A DNA stretch of 64,000 bases from the NCBI GenBank assembly GCA_938014215.1, contig CALLRW010000020.1, forward strand, positions 17,252 to 81,251, in the 5' to 3' direction. The stretch comes from an uncultured Alistipes sp. (GTDB lineage: Bacteria; Bacteroidota; Bacteroidia; Bacteroidales; Rikenellaceae). Shown piece after piece: positions 44,002 through 53,082 of this stretch (the first letter of the stretch is position 1; each line of letters opens with the position of its first letter). A model generated the notes under the pieces. It did no database searches. It was not told the origin of the DNA and saw only the letters and a list, made by a program, of their open reading frames with translations. A program made the position numbers and the translations under genes.

Positions 44002-45666
44002 TTACCAGTTGTTGTAATCGATCCATACGGTACGCGTCGTATGGAGGTTGAGCAGGGCATCGGTGGCGATCCCCAGACTGTTCGGAAGGGGATGGGGCGC
44101 GGGTTTCCCCCAGCTGTTGAACCATACGCCGCCGCGCTGCAGCGAAATGCCGTCTTCGATCTCCACGCCGATGACGCCGGCCGAGGCTCCGTTGGTCTTG
44201 GCCGTCACGGCGCACTCCTGCTGGTAGTTCAACAGGTTCTGGTTGAACTGCGGATCACCCTCGTAGTCGCAAAACAGATTCGGCTTCCCGGGGGTGGTCG
44301 TGTTGTAGAGCAGGTCGTACCACGCGGGCGAGATCATCGCCGAACCGTCCACCATGCCGTCGGCCTTCCGGGCCCGGCTCCCCTTGAACAGCGTCTCGGG
44401 ATACCAGCGCCACGTATAGGTCAGCTCCGATTCGGTCTGTTGCTTGGTCACCTCGCGCGTCATCTCCTTGAGCTGGTAGGTGATGCTCTTCCCCCAGCGG
44501 TATTCGCCCTTGAGTTCGGGTTTGTTGCTCAGGTCGAACCCGACCGAACGGCTCTGCGAATGGCTGATCGTGGACTCCTCCTGCGGTAGTCCCGGGGCAA
44601 AATCGATCGGCGCAAGATTGAGCAGCGATCCTTCGGAGGTGTAGATGCGGATGCGGGTGTCGGCACTGTTGCGGAGTCCCCACAGCAGCCCCCAAACCTC
44701 GTTCTGCGGCGGATTCTGGACATAGACCGTCGCGTTGCGGATCTTGTCGGCAAAACCGTTGCCGCCGGCCGAGTAGACCGCCAGCAGGTTGTCGCCGTTG
44801 GTCGGAGCGTAGATGCGCAGGTTGTATGCGTCGATGGCCCATTCGCGGTCCACGACCGCATCCCAGAGCCGGTCGGTGCGCGGAGCGTACTGGCTGATCT
44901 CCCCCTCGTAGGGTTGAAGCGGTTCGTAGCCCGTCATCGCATAGTCATAGCCGTTGGTGTAGACGTAGAAGCGGTTCTCGATGTAGATCCGTTTCATGGC
45001 GCGCAGCGCCCGGTCGGTCACCGCGGGATCCGACGGATCGTCGGTATCGGGGTCCGATGCCGCCAGGGCCCGGCTTCCGATCGGCAGTCCGCTTGTCCCG
45101 CAGACCTTTTTCCGAGCGTCGGGATCCGCGGCGTCGTAGAAGTAGCAGCGCTGTTCGTGCGGGAAGCAGACCTTGTAGTAGCCCGGGGCGACGTAGATGC
45201 CCAGCAGCCGGAGCAGCCACGGTTTGAGCTGTTCGTCACCGCCCCCGGAGGCGATCAGAACGATACCCCGGCGCAGATGGCGCAGCTCCTGGATCATGGC
45301 GGGGTTGTAGGTGCCCGAGATGAAGTCCCGCACGTCGCATACGAGTGTCAGGTCGCTCAGCGAATCGCGGGCGATGGTGTAGAGGCTTTCCAGCGGTTTC
45401 GGACCCGGAAGCTGCCGGAAGGAGAGCAGCGAGTCGTAGTGGTTCACCACCTGGATCTCTTCGGCAAGCCGGCGGGGTTCCGAACCGGTTCCGTCGAGCC
45501 AGATCAGGAAGCTGCCGTGCCGGGGGGCGGTCGCGTCCGCGAGCTCCATCTCCTGGCTTTCGACCCGAAGCATCTCCTGCGGTAGTGGCATTTCGTCGCG
45601 CTCGCAACTCGTCACGAAGGTCGGAAGGACGACCAGAATGAGCCGGAAGAAGAATGCGTATTTCAT
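44002..45666 (-). CDS. Leukocidin/VCC-like lipoprotein, paralogue 2
   Basis: A 554-aa lipoprotein, Cys21 (TFVTSC). A pro-domain-like alpha/beta part (about 45-180, SDLTLVCDVRDFISGTYNPA; GIVLIASGGG) is followed by a beta-rich region. Residues 365-420 are the strongest clue: SQSRSVGFDLS, then LKGEYRWGKSITYQ and EVTKQQTESELTYTW. This matches the order of small residues, the GKSI[ST]Y step and the EVxxQ step that I recall from the stem region of LukS-type leukocidins and the SYTQS..TYN..Y step of Vibrio cholerae cytolysin. The last strand is TVWIDYNNW, like the V-W terminal strand of that family. First gene of a two-gene operon with a palindrome on its promoter. Confidence 0.55.
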   Translation of the reverse strand: MKYAFFFRLILVVLPTFVTSCERDEMPLPQEMLRVESQEMELADATAPRHGSFLIWLDGTGSEPRRLAEEIQVVNHYDSLLSFRQLPGPKPLESLYTIARDSLSDLTLVCDVRDFISGTYNPAMIQELRHLRRGIVLIASGGGDEQLKPWLLRLLGIYVAPGYYKVCFPHEQRCYFYDAADPDARKKVCGTSGLPIGSRALAASDPDTDDPSDPAVTDRALRAMKRIYIENRFYVYTNGYDYAMTGYEPLQPYEGEISQYAPRTDRLWDAVVDREWAIDAYNLRIYAPTNGDNLLAVYSAGGNGFADKIRNATVYVQNPPQNEVWGLLWGLRNSADTRIRIYTSEGSLLNLAPIDFAPGLPQEESTISHSQSRSVGFDLSNKPELKGEYRWGKSITYQLKEMTREVTKQQTESELTYTWRWYPETLFKGSRARKADGMVDGSAMISPAWYDLLYNTTTPGKPNLFCDYEGDPQFNQNLLNYQQECAVTAKTNGASAGVIGVEIEDGISLQRGGVWFNSWGKPAPHPLPNSLGIATDALLNLHTTRTVWIDYNNW

Positions 45667-45769
45667 AACTCTCTGTTTTTAAGGTGAAACTTCTCCGGAT
45701 ACCGCCCGCTCTCCGTGCGGTGATTCAGCCGAGTCGGAACGTTGGGAAAGGGCGGGTTTTCCGGTAGTA

Positions 45770-45796
45770 CAAAATTAGATGATTGAAATCATCTAA
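45770..45796 (-). promoter_or_regulatory. Promoter and 10-2-10 palindromic operator of the leukocidin-like operon
   Basis: On the minus strand TAATTTTG (45777 down to 45770) matches the -7 box TAnnTTTG. A palindrome with perfect 10-base arms TTAGATGATT (45775-45784) and AATCATCTAA (45787-45796) overlaps its upstream edge and fills the promoter spacer, an ideal place for a repressor dimer. No clear -33 TTG is seen. A shorter CTGAT-A-ATCAG palindrome lies at 45844-45854. The start codon is about 100 bases downstream. Confidence 0.65.
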
Positions 45797-47004
45797 ATGT
45801 TGCGATTCGAAAGCCCGGATTTAACACTTCTGGAATTCAACCTCTGATAATCAGTGTATTGCATCTTTGTTGGCGATTTTTATCTAACACGCTTCTGACG
45901 CGTGGCTTTCGTTTCGCTCTTTTCGCGTGGAAATGGCTCATTCCGGGGAGGGCAGCTCCGTTGGTCGGGGTGTATGGGAGGGAGTTCGGGCGGCGGGGTA
46001 GTGTCTGAAGAGTCGGGACCTCCGGGTAGCGCCGGCTTTTTCGCTCCCCTCGGCCCGTGCGGCAATCCCTTTATATATAGGTATACCCGCCGAATCGGGT
46101 GGATGATGGTGTGTGTGGAGCGGGAACCGAGGCGGGCGATATCGGGGAAGGGGACTGTCGCGGCCGAGGGAAGCATGCGGTGGGATCGCCGCAGTTATTC
46201 AAGGGGTTGTCGTTTCTATTCGACCCTTCGCAGAGCCGTTGGGAGCCGTATTTGGTGCGGATGTTAGGTCGATGTTAGATTTTAAGGGAGTATGGAAATA
46301 TAATTTATTGACCAATAGTTTGATATAATCTCGCTTGTTAGATTCCGGCTGCTTGGTTGCAGGCCGAAGATGGCGGGAACAACCTACCTTTGCATCGAAA
46401 AAACAACCCTGTTTTCCGAATTCCCATCCAATTAACCGATCTGTTTCCAAAATGAAAAACTTCGCCCCTTTCTCCTTTCTGCTGTCGAATCCGCTTCCGT
46501 TTCCGGCCCGCTGCCGTGGAATCGGAATGCAGCGAGTCACTCCTGTTTTCCTTGCGTGTGTCGCCGTCTGCGGCCGCGACGTGGCAAAACCGACCGAATT
46601 CCCTGTAAATCCATAACGCGAAAAGAGTTTGCGGAGCCGATCGATAACGGCGACAGCCGCTCGGCTGAGAATCCGCGGACGGTCGAATCTTCCGGGATTC
46701 CGATGCGCATCCGGTTCCGTTTCGTAATCGAAGCGGGTGTCGCTCGATGCCGCCGTCCGGCCAGCGGTCCATTCCCGTGGCGGAGTTCTCTCCGGGAACG
46801 GGTTGCGGCGATCCGTTCCGCAGGCTCGATCCCCCGCTGCGAACCGCGGTCCGGGCTGCCGACTGTCCGCCGTGTCGTCTGGCCGGAGCTCTTCCGGTGG
46901 CTTGCTCCCGTTGGGAGGGCCTCAGCGGATGCCGTGTCGTCAATGCCCGGTTATCCGCCGCGCAGCCCGATCCTTGAACGATTATCACCAATCCAAATAA
47001 ACCA
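45797..47004. other. Gene-poor region upstream of the fimbrial operon
   Basis: About 1.2 kb with no recognised gene. It has a CATCTTTG near-consensus -7 box (45862-45869), a low-GC patch near 46260-46335, and a perfect -7 box at 46385. A possible 54-aa frame at 46452-46616 starts with a Met-Lys-Asn-Phe and a hydrophobic stretch, but nothing supports it beyond the promoter; I do not call it a gene. The stretch 46620-46990 reads as GC-rich non-coding DNA. Confidence 0.5.
46385..46392 (+). promoter_or_regulatory. Candidate -7 box upstream of the fimbrial operon
   Basis: TACCTTTG matches TAnnTTTG exactly. The best TTG upstream (46357-46359) leaves 25 bases, longer than usual. If used for the fimbrial operon it gives a leader of about 600 bases. 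Confidence 0.4.
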
Positions 47005-48225
47005 ATGAGCAGAATTCTGACGTTTTTTTTCCTGTTGGGGCTCTTCCCGTCGCTGGTCGTCGGGCAGGCGCCCCCGACTCCCGGGAACGACGCGGTCGAC
47101 ACGCTCACCCGTACGACCTGCCTCTTCCATTTCGTCCCGGGCCGTGATGCCTTCTATGTGCCGTGGCGAGGCAACCGGCTGGTGCTCGACACGCTGATGT
47201 CGGTCGTGCGGACCCATCTCCCGCAACTGCGTGAGGGACGCCTGTTTATCCATGTTGCCGGGTATGCTCCGACGGGCTCCCCGTCCTGCGGACCGGTCCG
47301 CACGGGTTATCTGCGCAACTGCCGTGTGAAGTCGGAACTTATTACGCGCGTCGGTGCCACGGAGGAGATGTTCCTCACGGACCGCTACCATCCCGAGACC
47401 CGTGACGGCCGGCGCGACGTGGTGGTCGTGACCTTCCCCGTAAATGCCGCCGGAGAGGTGCTGCCCGTCGAGACGGTAACCCCCGTTGAGGCGGTGACCC
47501 CCGTCGAGGCGGCGGCCGCGAATCCGGCCCCGTGCGACGAGTCGACGAACGATATGAACAAGAGCGGAACGCGATCCCCGTACTCCGCTTTCGAAACGGA
47601 TCCTGTCGCGGAATCGGATCGCCTTGATTTTGATCCGAGTCCCGTTCCTGATGCCGATTCCGCGACGGTTTCCGATTCCGGACAGATCCCTGCCTGCGGG
47701 ACCTTGTGCCGGGAGGTGTCCGGCGCCCGCCGCCCCGCCCGCTTCGCCCTCCACACGAACCTGCTGCGGTGGGCAACCCTGACGCCCGATGCCGGAATCG
47801 AATGGCGAATCTCGAGCCGGGCCGGTTTCGTCGTCAACGGTACCTACACCTCCTGGACCTGGAACGGAAAGGAGCGCCGGTATGCCCTGTGGAAGGTTGC
47901 TCCCGAGCTGCGCTGGTATCTGGGTGCGGCCCGGCGCGGGTATCTCGGAGCCATGTTCCAGGCCGGGTCGTTCAACTACAAACTCTCGACGATGGGACGC
48001 CAGGGCGATTTCCTGGGCGGCGGTATCGTGGGCGGTTATCTGATCCCGATCGGGCACCGGCTTGCGCTGGACCTCGCGGCCGGGGCGGGTTGTACGCATG
48101 CTGACTACGAAAAGTACCGCGTCATCGACGGAATCCGGGTGCGGCAGGGGCGCGGAACGAAAAATTACTGGGGTGTGAACCATCTGTCCGTCGGACTGGT
48201 CTGGACGTTCGGCGGCAACGAATAG
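47005..48225 (+). CDS. DUF3575-domain outer membrane protein of a fimbrial locus
   Basis: A 406-aa exported protein with a signal peptide ending VVGQ. The N-terminal part (about 35-145) resembles an OmpA-like/DUF3575-associated domain (LFHFVPGRDAFYVPWRGNRL). A Pro/Ala/Asp-rich linker (about 150-235, with PVETVTPVEAVTPVEA repeats) leads to a DUF3575 beta-barrel-like domain (about 240-406: RFALHTNLLRWATLTPDAGI, WRISSRAGFVVNGTYTSW, LSVGLVWTFGGNE). DUF3575 proteins are typical first genes of Bacteroidales fimbrial operons and are thought to assist assembly at the outer membrane. The next gene follows after 7 bases. Confidence 0.8.
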   Translation: MSRILTFFFLLGLFPSLVVGQAPPTPGNDAVDTLTRTTCLFHFVPGRDAFYVPWRGNRLVLDTLMSVVRTHLPQLREGRLFIHVAGYAPTGSPSCGPVRTGYLRNCRVKSELITRVGATEEMFLTDRYHPETRDGRRDVVVVTFPVNAAGEVLPVETVTPVEAVTPVEAAAANPAPCDESTNDMNKSGTRSPYSAFETDPVAESDRLDFDPSPVPDADSATVSDSGQIPACGTLCREVSGARRPARFALHTNLLRWATLTPDAGIEWRISSRAGFVVNGTYTSWTWNGKERRYALWKVAPELRWYLGAARRGYLGAMFQAGSFNYKLSTMGRQGDFLGGGIVGGYLIPIGHRLALDLAAGAGCTHADYEKYRVIDGIRVRQGRGTKNYWGVNHLSVGLVWTFGGNE

Positions 48226-48232
48226 ATTACGC

Positions 48233-49084
48233 ATGAAAAGATACGCTTTTATCATCGCCCTTGCTTGCTGTTGGATGCTTGCCTCCTGTGTGAAGGACAG
48301 GCTCTACGATCTGCCGCCGCATGCCGGACCGGATGTCGTTATCGTTGCGGCCGACTGGACGAACCGTTCGCAATCCGCCTCCGTCCCGGCCGAATATACG
48401 CTCCGACTCGCCTGCTGCGAGGAGCGGGAGTTTACCCTGGATGCTGCGGTTCCATCCCTGTTCCCGGTGCCGCTCGAGGAGGGAAAGCACTCCTTCCTGG
48501 CCCGCAATACGGCCGACAAAATCGATGTGAACGGCCATCTGGCAACCGTCGCGGCGGCCGGCGGGGAGGGGATCGACCCCCTGCCGGGATATTTCTTCTC
48601 GGCGCGGCGGGAGTTTGAGGTCGGTCGGGGAGATACGACCCGGGTGACAGTGCCGATGCGGCAGCGGGTCCGCGACCTCTCCTTCGAGTTGACCCTGACG
48701 GACGGCAATCCGGAACGCGTCGCCGGGATCACGGGTTCGCTTGCGGGGGTGGCGGCACAATTCGACCTCGAGACGCAGCGCCCCACGGGCGGGGCCAAAC
48801 GGGTCGATCCCCGCTTCATCCGCGAAGGAGCCGTCGTAACGGCCCGGCTGAGGCTGATGGGCATTGCCGGCCAGGAGCAGCTGCTCGCGCTGCAGATCGT
48901 CTTTACGGATGGATCCGTACAGCAGCTGCAGGCCGATCTGACGGCGCAGTTCGTCGGTTTTGAGGACAACATGACGCTTCCGCTTACGATCCGGGGAAAT
49001 CTGTCGATCCCCGCCGAACCGGGCCTCTCGGCCTCGATTTCCGACTGGACGGTCGGCGAAAACGACGAAATTGAGATTCATTAA
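48233..49084 (+). CDS. Mfa2/FimB-like fimbrial anchor lipoprotein (DUF5119 type)
   Basis: A 283-aa lipoprotein, Cys19 (WMLASC). The mature start VKDRLYDLPPHAGPDVVIVA and the DWTNRSQSASVPAEYTLRL strand are typical of the DUF5119/Mfa2-like lipoproteins that anchor and limit the length of type V fimbriae. The C-terminal beta domain (about 150-283, RVRDLSFELTLTDGN; SGSLAGV-like segment) ends SISDWTVGENDEIEIH. Position between DUF3575 and fimbrillin genes supports the call. Confidence 0.72.
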   Translation: MKRYAFIIALACCWMLASCVKDRLYDLPPHAGPDVVIVAADWTNRSQSASVPAEYTLRLACCEEREFTLDAAVPSLFPVPLEEGKHSFLARNTADKIDVNGHLATVAAAGGEGIDPLPGYFFSARREFEVGRGDTTRVTVPMRQRVRDLSFELTLTDGNPERVAGITGSLAGVAAQFDLETQRPTGGAKRVDPRFIREGAVVTARLRLMGIAGQEQLLALQIVFTDGSVQQLQADLTAQFVGFEDNMTLPLTIRGNLSIPAEPGLSASISDWTVGENDEIEIH

Positions 49085-49114
49085 CCAACCTTTTATTGAT
49101 TCAATTCCCGAAAC

Positions 49115-50023
49115 ATGAAACAACTCTGCATGACCCTGACGGGTGCTTTGGCGGCTCTGGCCGTCGCCTCCTGCAACAAAACCGACTCCGCGATGCCGAA
49201 CGGCGGAGGCGCTTCCGACGGCCGTGTGGCCGTCCAATTCTCCGCCGGCAGTCTCGATGTGCGCCCCGACGCCCCGACGCGCGGCGACTGGACCATCCGC
49301 GATGGCAAGATCGGAATCTACGTCCTGGATGCCACGGAGTCCACGATTGCCGACGGGTATGCCAATGTCGGCTACCGGTTCGATGCCGAACGGCGGATCT
49401 TCGTGCCGGTTTCCGAAACGATCTACTTCCCGGTCGACGGATCGAAGCGGCGCTTTGTGGCCTATTCTCCCTGCCGGGAGGTGGCGGACGGCCTCTTCAA
49501 GGTCGATCTGAGCGAGCAGCCGGCTCCCGAGGAGCAGGGGGCCCGCGAACTGCTCTGGACGGACGTAACGCCCGCCTACGACAAGACAACACCCGACGTG
49601 CGCCTCGAATTCAAACACCAGTATGCCCGGATCACCGTCCGGGTAAAGAGCGGTGCCGGGCTGACCGGCGAGGATCTGAAGGGGCTCGTCGTCTCGATCT
49701 CCGACATGCGGCTCAAGGCCGATTTCCAGCTCCTGACGGGGAAGATGACCCCGACCGGGGATCCGGATGTGCTGACCCTCCGCGGGGCGGCAGCCGACGG
49801 ATCGGTGCATACGGCCCTCGTCCTGCCGACGGAGCCGGCCGAAAAGCGGACCATGAACTTCAAACTGGGTGACGATACCTTCTTCTGGAACATCGCCGAC
49901 AAGCGCTTCGAAGCGGGCAAGACGTATGAATACACCGTGACGGCGAATCGCACGGCGCTGGGTCTTCTGGTGACTGTCGTCGACTGGGAAGAGGGCGAGA
50001 CCGGAATCGGTGTGGCCGAATAG
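49115..50023 (+). CDS. Fimbrillin-family lipoprotein (candidate major fimbrial subunit)
   Basis: A 302-aa lipoprotein, Cys20 (LAVASC). Mfa-like/fimbrillin marks are VAVQFSAGSLDVRPDAPTRG, GKIGIYVLDATESTIADGYA, TIYFPVDGSKRRFVAYSPC and LEFKHQYARITVRVKSG, ending with VTANRTALGLLVTVVDWEEG. An Arg near residue 49 (PTRGDW) may be the gingipain-like maturation site used in type V fimbriae, an inference. Fifty-five bases separate it from the larger tip-like fimbrillin. Confidence 0.8.
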   Translation: MKQLCMTLTGALAALAVASCNKTDSAMPNGGGASDGRVAVQFSAGSLDVRPDAPTRGDWTIRDGKIGIYVLDATESTIADGYANVGYRFDAERRIFVPVSETIYFPVDGSKRRFVAYSPCREVADGLFKVDLSEQPAPEEQGARELLWTDVTPAYDKTTPDVRLEFKHQYARITVRVKSGAGLTGEDLKGLVVSISDMRLKADFQLLTGKMTPTGDPDVLTLRGAAADGSVHTALVLPTEPAEKRTMNFKLGDDTFFWNIADKRFEAGKTYEYTVTANRTALGLLVTVVDWEEGETGIGVAE

Positions 50024-50078
50024 TGCAGAAACCATCAAAAACAAACGAATGATAACCGAAAAACCGAAAAACCGAATC

Positions 50079-51737
50079 ATGAAACGTTTTGCAATTTGTG
50101 TACTGGCTCTCTCGGCACTGGCTTCGTGTGCGAAGGAGGAGCGGATGGGAGGCACGGAGGGTGCCCCGGAGCTGCGTCTGGCGAGTGGAATCGAAGTGAT
50201 GACGCGCGGCGACGTGCAGTCGACCGAGATCGTGCCGGGAGAGACGGTACATGCCTGGGTCTTTGATGCCGGAAACGGCGAGGCGCTCTACAATGCCGTC
50301 GGACTGACGGCGCAGGCGGGCGGTGCGCTTTCGGGCGAGCCGATGTATTTCCCGCGTACGGGCCATGCGGTCCATGTCCGGGCACTGCACGGACGCTTTG
50401 CCGAGGGGGCGCCGGTCGCTCCCGGAACCGCCTTCCCGAAGGAGGGAATCGGATTTGAGGTGGCCGTCGACCAGAGCCGGGGAGGTGATGCCTATGTGCA
50501 GTCCGATCTGTTGTATGCGGCTCTGAACGATGTGGCCCGGACGAAGAGCGCCGTGGGGCTGACCTTCTACCACATGCTCTCGAAGTTCGAACTGGAGATC
50601 GTCCGCGGGGCCGGTCTGACGGACGAGATCGTCTCCGTAACGCTCGACGGCGTGGCGGTGAAGGGTACCTTCACGCCGAAGGAGGGGGCTGCTCTCGACC
50701 GGCAGACCGAACGGGCCGCCATGATCGCCGCCGACGAAACGCAGGTGGCCGACATGCAGCTCGGAACGGTGGCCGATGCCGCTCAGACGAACGATGCGAT
50801 CGTCGTGCCGCAGTCCGTGGCGGGCAAGACGCTGACCTTCCGGCTCGCAGGAGGCGGCGAACTGGTCTACACCTTCCCCGGCGGCAAGGCGTTCGAAAGC
50901 GGAAAGCGGCATCTCTACAAGGTGACGCTGACGCTCACCGGGCTGCAGGTGACGTCGAACATCTCGCCGTGGGACGATTCGGAGGCGTGCGAGGAGGGTG
51001 AGGCTACGCAGTCCCGGGTCGCACGGATCGGTGACTTTTTCTATGCGGACGGAACCTTCTCGACAGAACTCGATCCGGCAAAGACCGTCATCGGCATTGT
51101 CTTCCAGACCGACCCCGCCCGCATCGGCGATGCCGAGAAGGAGGCCCTGCAGAAGAAGGGTATTGCCCGGCCAAACGGTCTTGTCCTGTCGGTGAAAAAG
51201 GTGTCGAACGGTTCCCAATGGAATCGGGAAAAGAAATATGCCGGATCCGGTGATTTGTGTCTTACGAAAGCGGATTGCGAGAAGGAGATCGACGGCCTCC
51301 GCAATTACAATACGGTGATCGCTCTGGCGGAAAAGGAGAGCAATCTGTTCATGTATCCGACATTCGAGGCCGTCAAGAATTACGACGTTGCGGCTCCGGA
51401 GAATACGACGGGCTGGTACCTGCCGGCTGCGGGACAGTGGTATGATGTCTTCGCCAATCTGGGAGGACTGCCCGGATGGGACAAGACCAACGATAACAGC
51501 TACATCGAATGGGCGGATCTTTCGCAGGCGGTTGCTGAGAAATTGAATGCCCGGTTGAAGCTGATCGGAGAGGGCAAATACGATGAATTCCGCAATAACA
51601 GCGACCAGTGGTTCTGGACATCCTCGGTCTATGGCGAGGGTAAATCCTGGCGGTGGGGTCTCTTGGCCCGAGATGTGCGCTGTCTGGCCGACAATCAGGA
51701 CTACAGCTGCATCGTGAGAGCCGTGCTTGCATTCTGA
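50079..51737 (+). CDS. Fimbrillin-family lipoprotein with C-terminal FISUMP/DUF1566-like domain (candidate tip adhesin)
   Basis: A 552-aa lipoprotein, Cys17 (LSALASC). Residues about 25-300 are fimbrillin-like (ELRLASGIEVMTRGDVQSTE, VGLTFYHMLSKFELEIV, GKRHLYKVTLTLTGLQVT, SNISPWDD). Residues about 320-552 resemble a DUF1566/FISUMP lectin-like domain: IGIVFQTDPARIGDAEKE, TGWYLPAAGQWYDVFANLGG, DQWFWTSSVYGEGKSWRWGL and SCIVRAVLAF. An adhesin domain on a fimbrillin is expected for a tip protein. The start is ATG at MKRFAICV, though an ATG 30 bases upstream is possible. Confidence 0.75.
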   Translation: MKRFAICVLALSALASCAKEERMGGTEGAPELRLASGIEVMTRGDVQSTEIVPGETVHAWVFDAGNGEALYNAVGLTAQAGGALSGEPMYFPRTGHAVHVRALHGRFAEGAPVAPGTAFPKEGIGFEVAVDQSRGGDAYVQSDLLYAALNDVARTKSAVGLTFYHMLSKFELEIVRGAGLTDEIVSVTLDGVAVKGTFTPKEGAALDRQTERAAMIAADETQVADMQLGTVADAAQTNDAIVVPQSVAGKTLTFRLAGGGELVYTFPGGKAFESGKRHLYKVTLTLTGLQVTSNISPWDDSEACEEGEATQSRVARIGDFFYADGTFSTELDPAKTVIGIVFQTDPARIGDAEKEALQKKGIARPNGLVLSVKKVSNGSQWNREKKYAGSGDLCLTKADCEKEIDGLRNYNTVIALAEKESNLFMYPTFEAVKNYDVAAPENTTGWYLPAAGQWYDVFANLGGLPGWDKTNDNSYIEWADLSQAVAEKLNARLKLIGEGKYDEFRNNSDQWFWTSSVYGEGKSWRWGLLARDVRCLADNQDYSCIVRAVLAF

Positions 51738-51904
51738 TCGGTCGTCGATTGGAAAAACGGCCTTCGACTCTCTGTGCTCCATCCGCAATACCTCGGCCTC
51801 GCATCTGCTGTCGTTCTGAGCGGGAGGTGACCGTCTCCGGTGTCTGTCTGAAAAGAGTGCGGCTGTTTCGGAAAGAAAAACGGACAAAACCGGACGAAAA
51901 CACG

Positions 51905-51912
51905 TAACTTTG
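51905..51912 (+). promoter_or_regulatory. Candidate -7 box upstream of the AlkZ-related gene
   Basis: TAACTTTG matches TAnnTTTG; no good -33 TTG. The gene starts at 52067, leaving a 150-base leader without a recognised feature. Confidence 0.4.
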
Positions 51913-52066
51913 AAGGGCGTTCCGTCGGATGGTCCGGTTTGCCGGGCAAAAGTGGGGCTTCTCCGGTCCGGGCTTCGTCCCGAACGACCTGTTCGGGCGG
52001 GGAGCGGCCTCTTCCGGCAGGCTCGTGCCGGCGGAACCGTGTATCAACGTGAGATCGAATCAAACC

Positions 52067-52735
52067 ATGAAAAGAGAACTGCTGCACTCGTGCCCCGAGT
52101 TGATCGACTACATCAACGAGGTGGGCTTTCTTCCCCTGCTGCGGATGGGGATTCCGGGCTGGTCGGCCGAAGAGGTGACCGACGAGGATTGTCAATACAC
52201 GCGTCTGCCCGACGGCGGCTGGGAGTGGCCGTTGTGGGAGTGGAAGGGGGCGATCGTCCAGGAGAGCGGCTGCGCCTACGGGAAGTTCTTCAACGGAAAG
52301 GCCACCTTCGTGAGCCGCGACTGGTGGCCCGACTTCTGCAACTACCGCCGCAGCCTCTCGCCCGAACCCGCCGAAGGCAGCATCGAACGGACCATCCTCG
52401 ACGTGCTTAAGTGCGAGGGGAGTCTCATTACGCGTGATCTGCGCGCCGAGTGCGGCTTCGGGGGACCGAAGATGAGGAGCCGTTTCGACGGCTATGTGGC
52501 CCGGCTGGAGATGGGCGGTTACATCGTGACCGAGGATTTCGTCTATGCCCGCGACCGTCATGGACGCGAGTATGGATGGGGGCGGGCGCTGCTCACCACG
52601 CCCGAGGCCCTCTTCGGTCCGGAGGCCTGTCACCCGGATCGTTCGCCCGAGGAGTCGCGTGCGCGGATGCTTGGCCAGTTGCGGAAGATTCTGCCCGACG
52701 TGACCGATTCGAAGCTGGAGTCCCTGCTCCGATAG
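52067..52735 (+). CDS. AlkZ-related winged-helix protein
   Basis: A 222-aa soluble protein. It looks like the short Bacteroidales proteins annotated as AlkZ-related: CPELIDYINEVGFLPLLRMG near the start, a Trp-rich segment (GGWEWPLWEWKG), NGKATFVSRDWWPDFCNYRR, and winged-helix segments (about 105-165: TILDVLKCEGSLITRDLRAE, FDGYVARLEMGGYIVTEDFV). Full AlkZ glycosylases are about 350-400 aa, so this is a partial relative, and a DNA-repair activity cannot be assumed. The start is ATG at MKRELLHS; the longer upstream frame is not supported. Confidence 0.55.
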   Translation: MKRELLHSCPELIDYINEVGFLPLLRMGIPGWSAEEVTDEDCQYTRLPDGGWEWPLWEWKGAIVQESGCAYGKFFNGKATFVSRDWWPDFCNYRRSLSPEPAEGSIERTILDVLKCEGSLITRDLRAECGFGGPKMRSRFDGYVARLEMGGYIVTEDFVYARDRHGREYGWGRALLTTPEALFGPEACHPDRSPEESRARMLGQLRKILPDVTDSKLESLLR

Positions 52736-52895
52736 TTTGTCGGGGCGGCATGCCGGTTGATCGGCCGGGGCAGCCTTGCCGGAACGGGCTGCGGCCGGCG
52801 GTCGGGGAGGGGCGTGTGACGATCGGGAATCCGTGAACGGCGGCCGGTGACATCCGGATCGTGTGGCGGGGATCGAAGTTCGGGCAGTCGCTGAA

Positions 52896-52931
52896 AAAGG
52901 CCGGGCAGGAAGCAATTCCTGCCCGGCCTTT
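52896..52931. terminator. Bidirectional terminator
   Basis: AAAGGCCGGGCAGGAA (52896-52911) and TTCCTGCCCGGCCTTT (52916-52931) form a perfect 16-bp stem with a GCAA loop. Placed between the AlkZ-related gene and the minus-strand DUF4988 gene. The stretch after it (52935-53040) holds short GTTGCGG.GCCGGAGT.TTGC repeats. Confidence 0.85.
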
Positions 52932-53082
52932 GCCGTTGCGGTGCCGGAGTGTTGCCGTCGCCTTGAAGGGTCGCCGCCTTGAGGGTGTTGCGGCGCCGGA
53001 GTATTGCGGTGCCGCAGCCCGGGAGGCGGATCGTGACCGGATCGTGACCGGATCGGAATCCGCCGGCCTCCGGATCACGCGA

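Noticed and set aside
45902..46267. 121-codon frame upstream of the fimbrial operon
   Set aside because: Residues are Gly/Arg/Ser-rich without structure and it has no promoter at a proper distance.
46452..46616. Possible 54-aa exported peptide behind a -7 box
   Set aside because: Only the promoter and a short hydrophobic stretch support it; no leader motif, no family and poor codon pattern.
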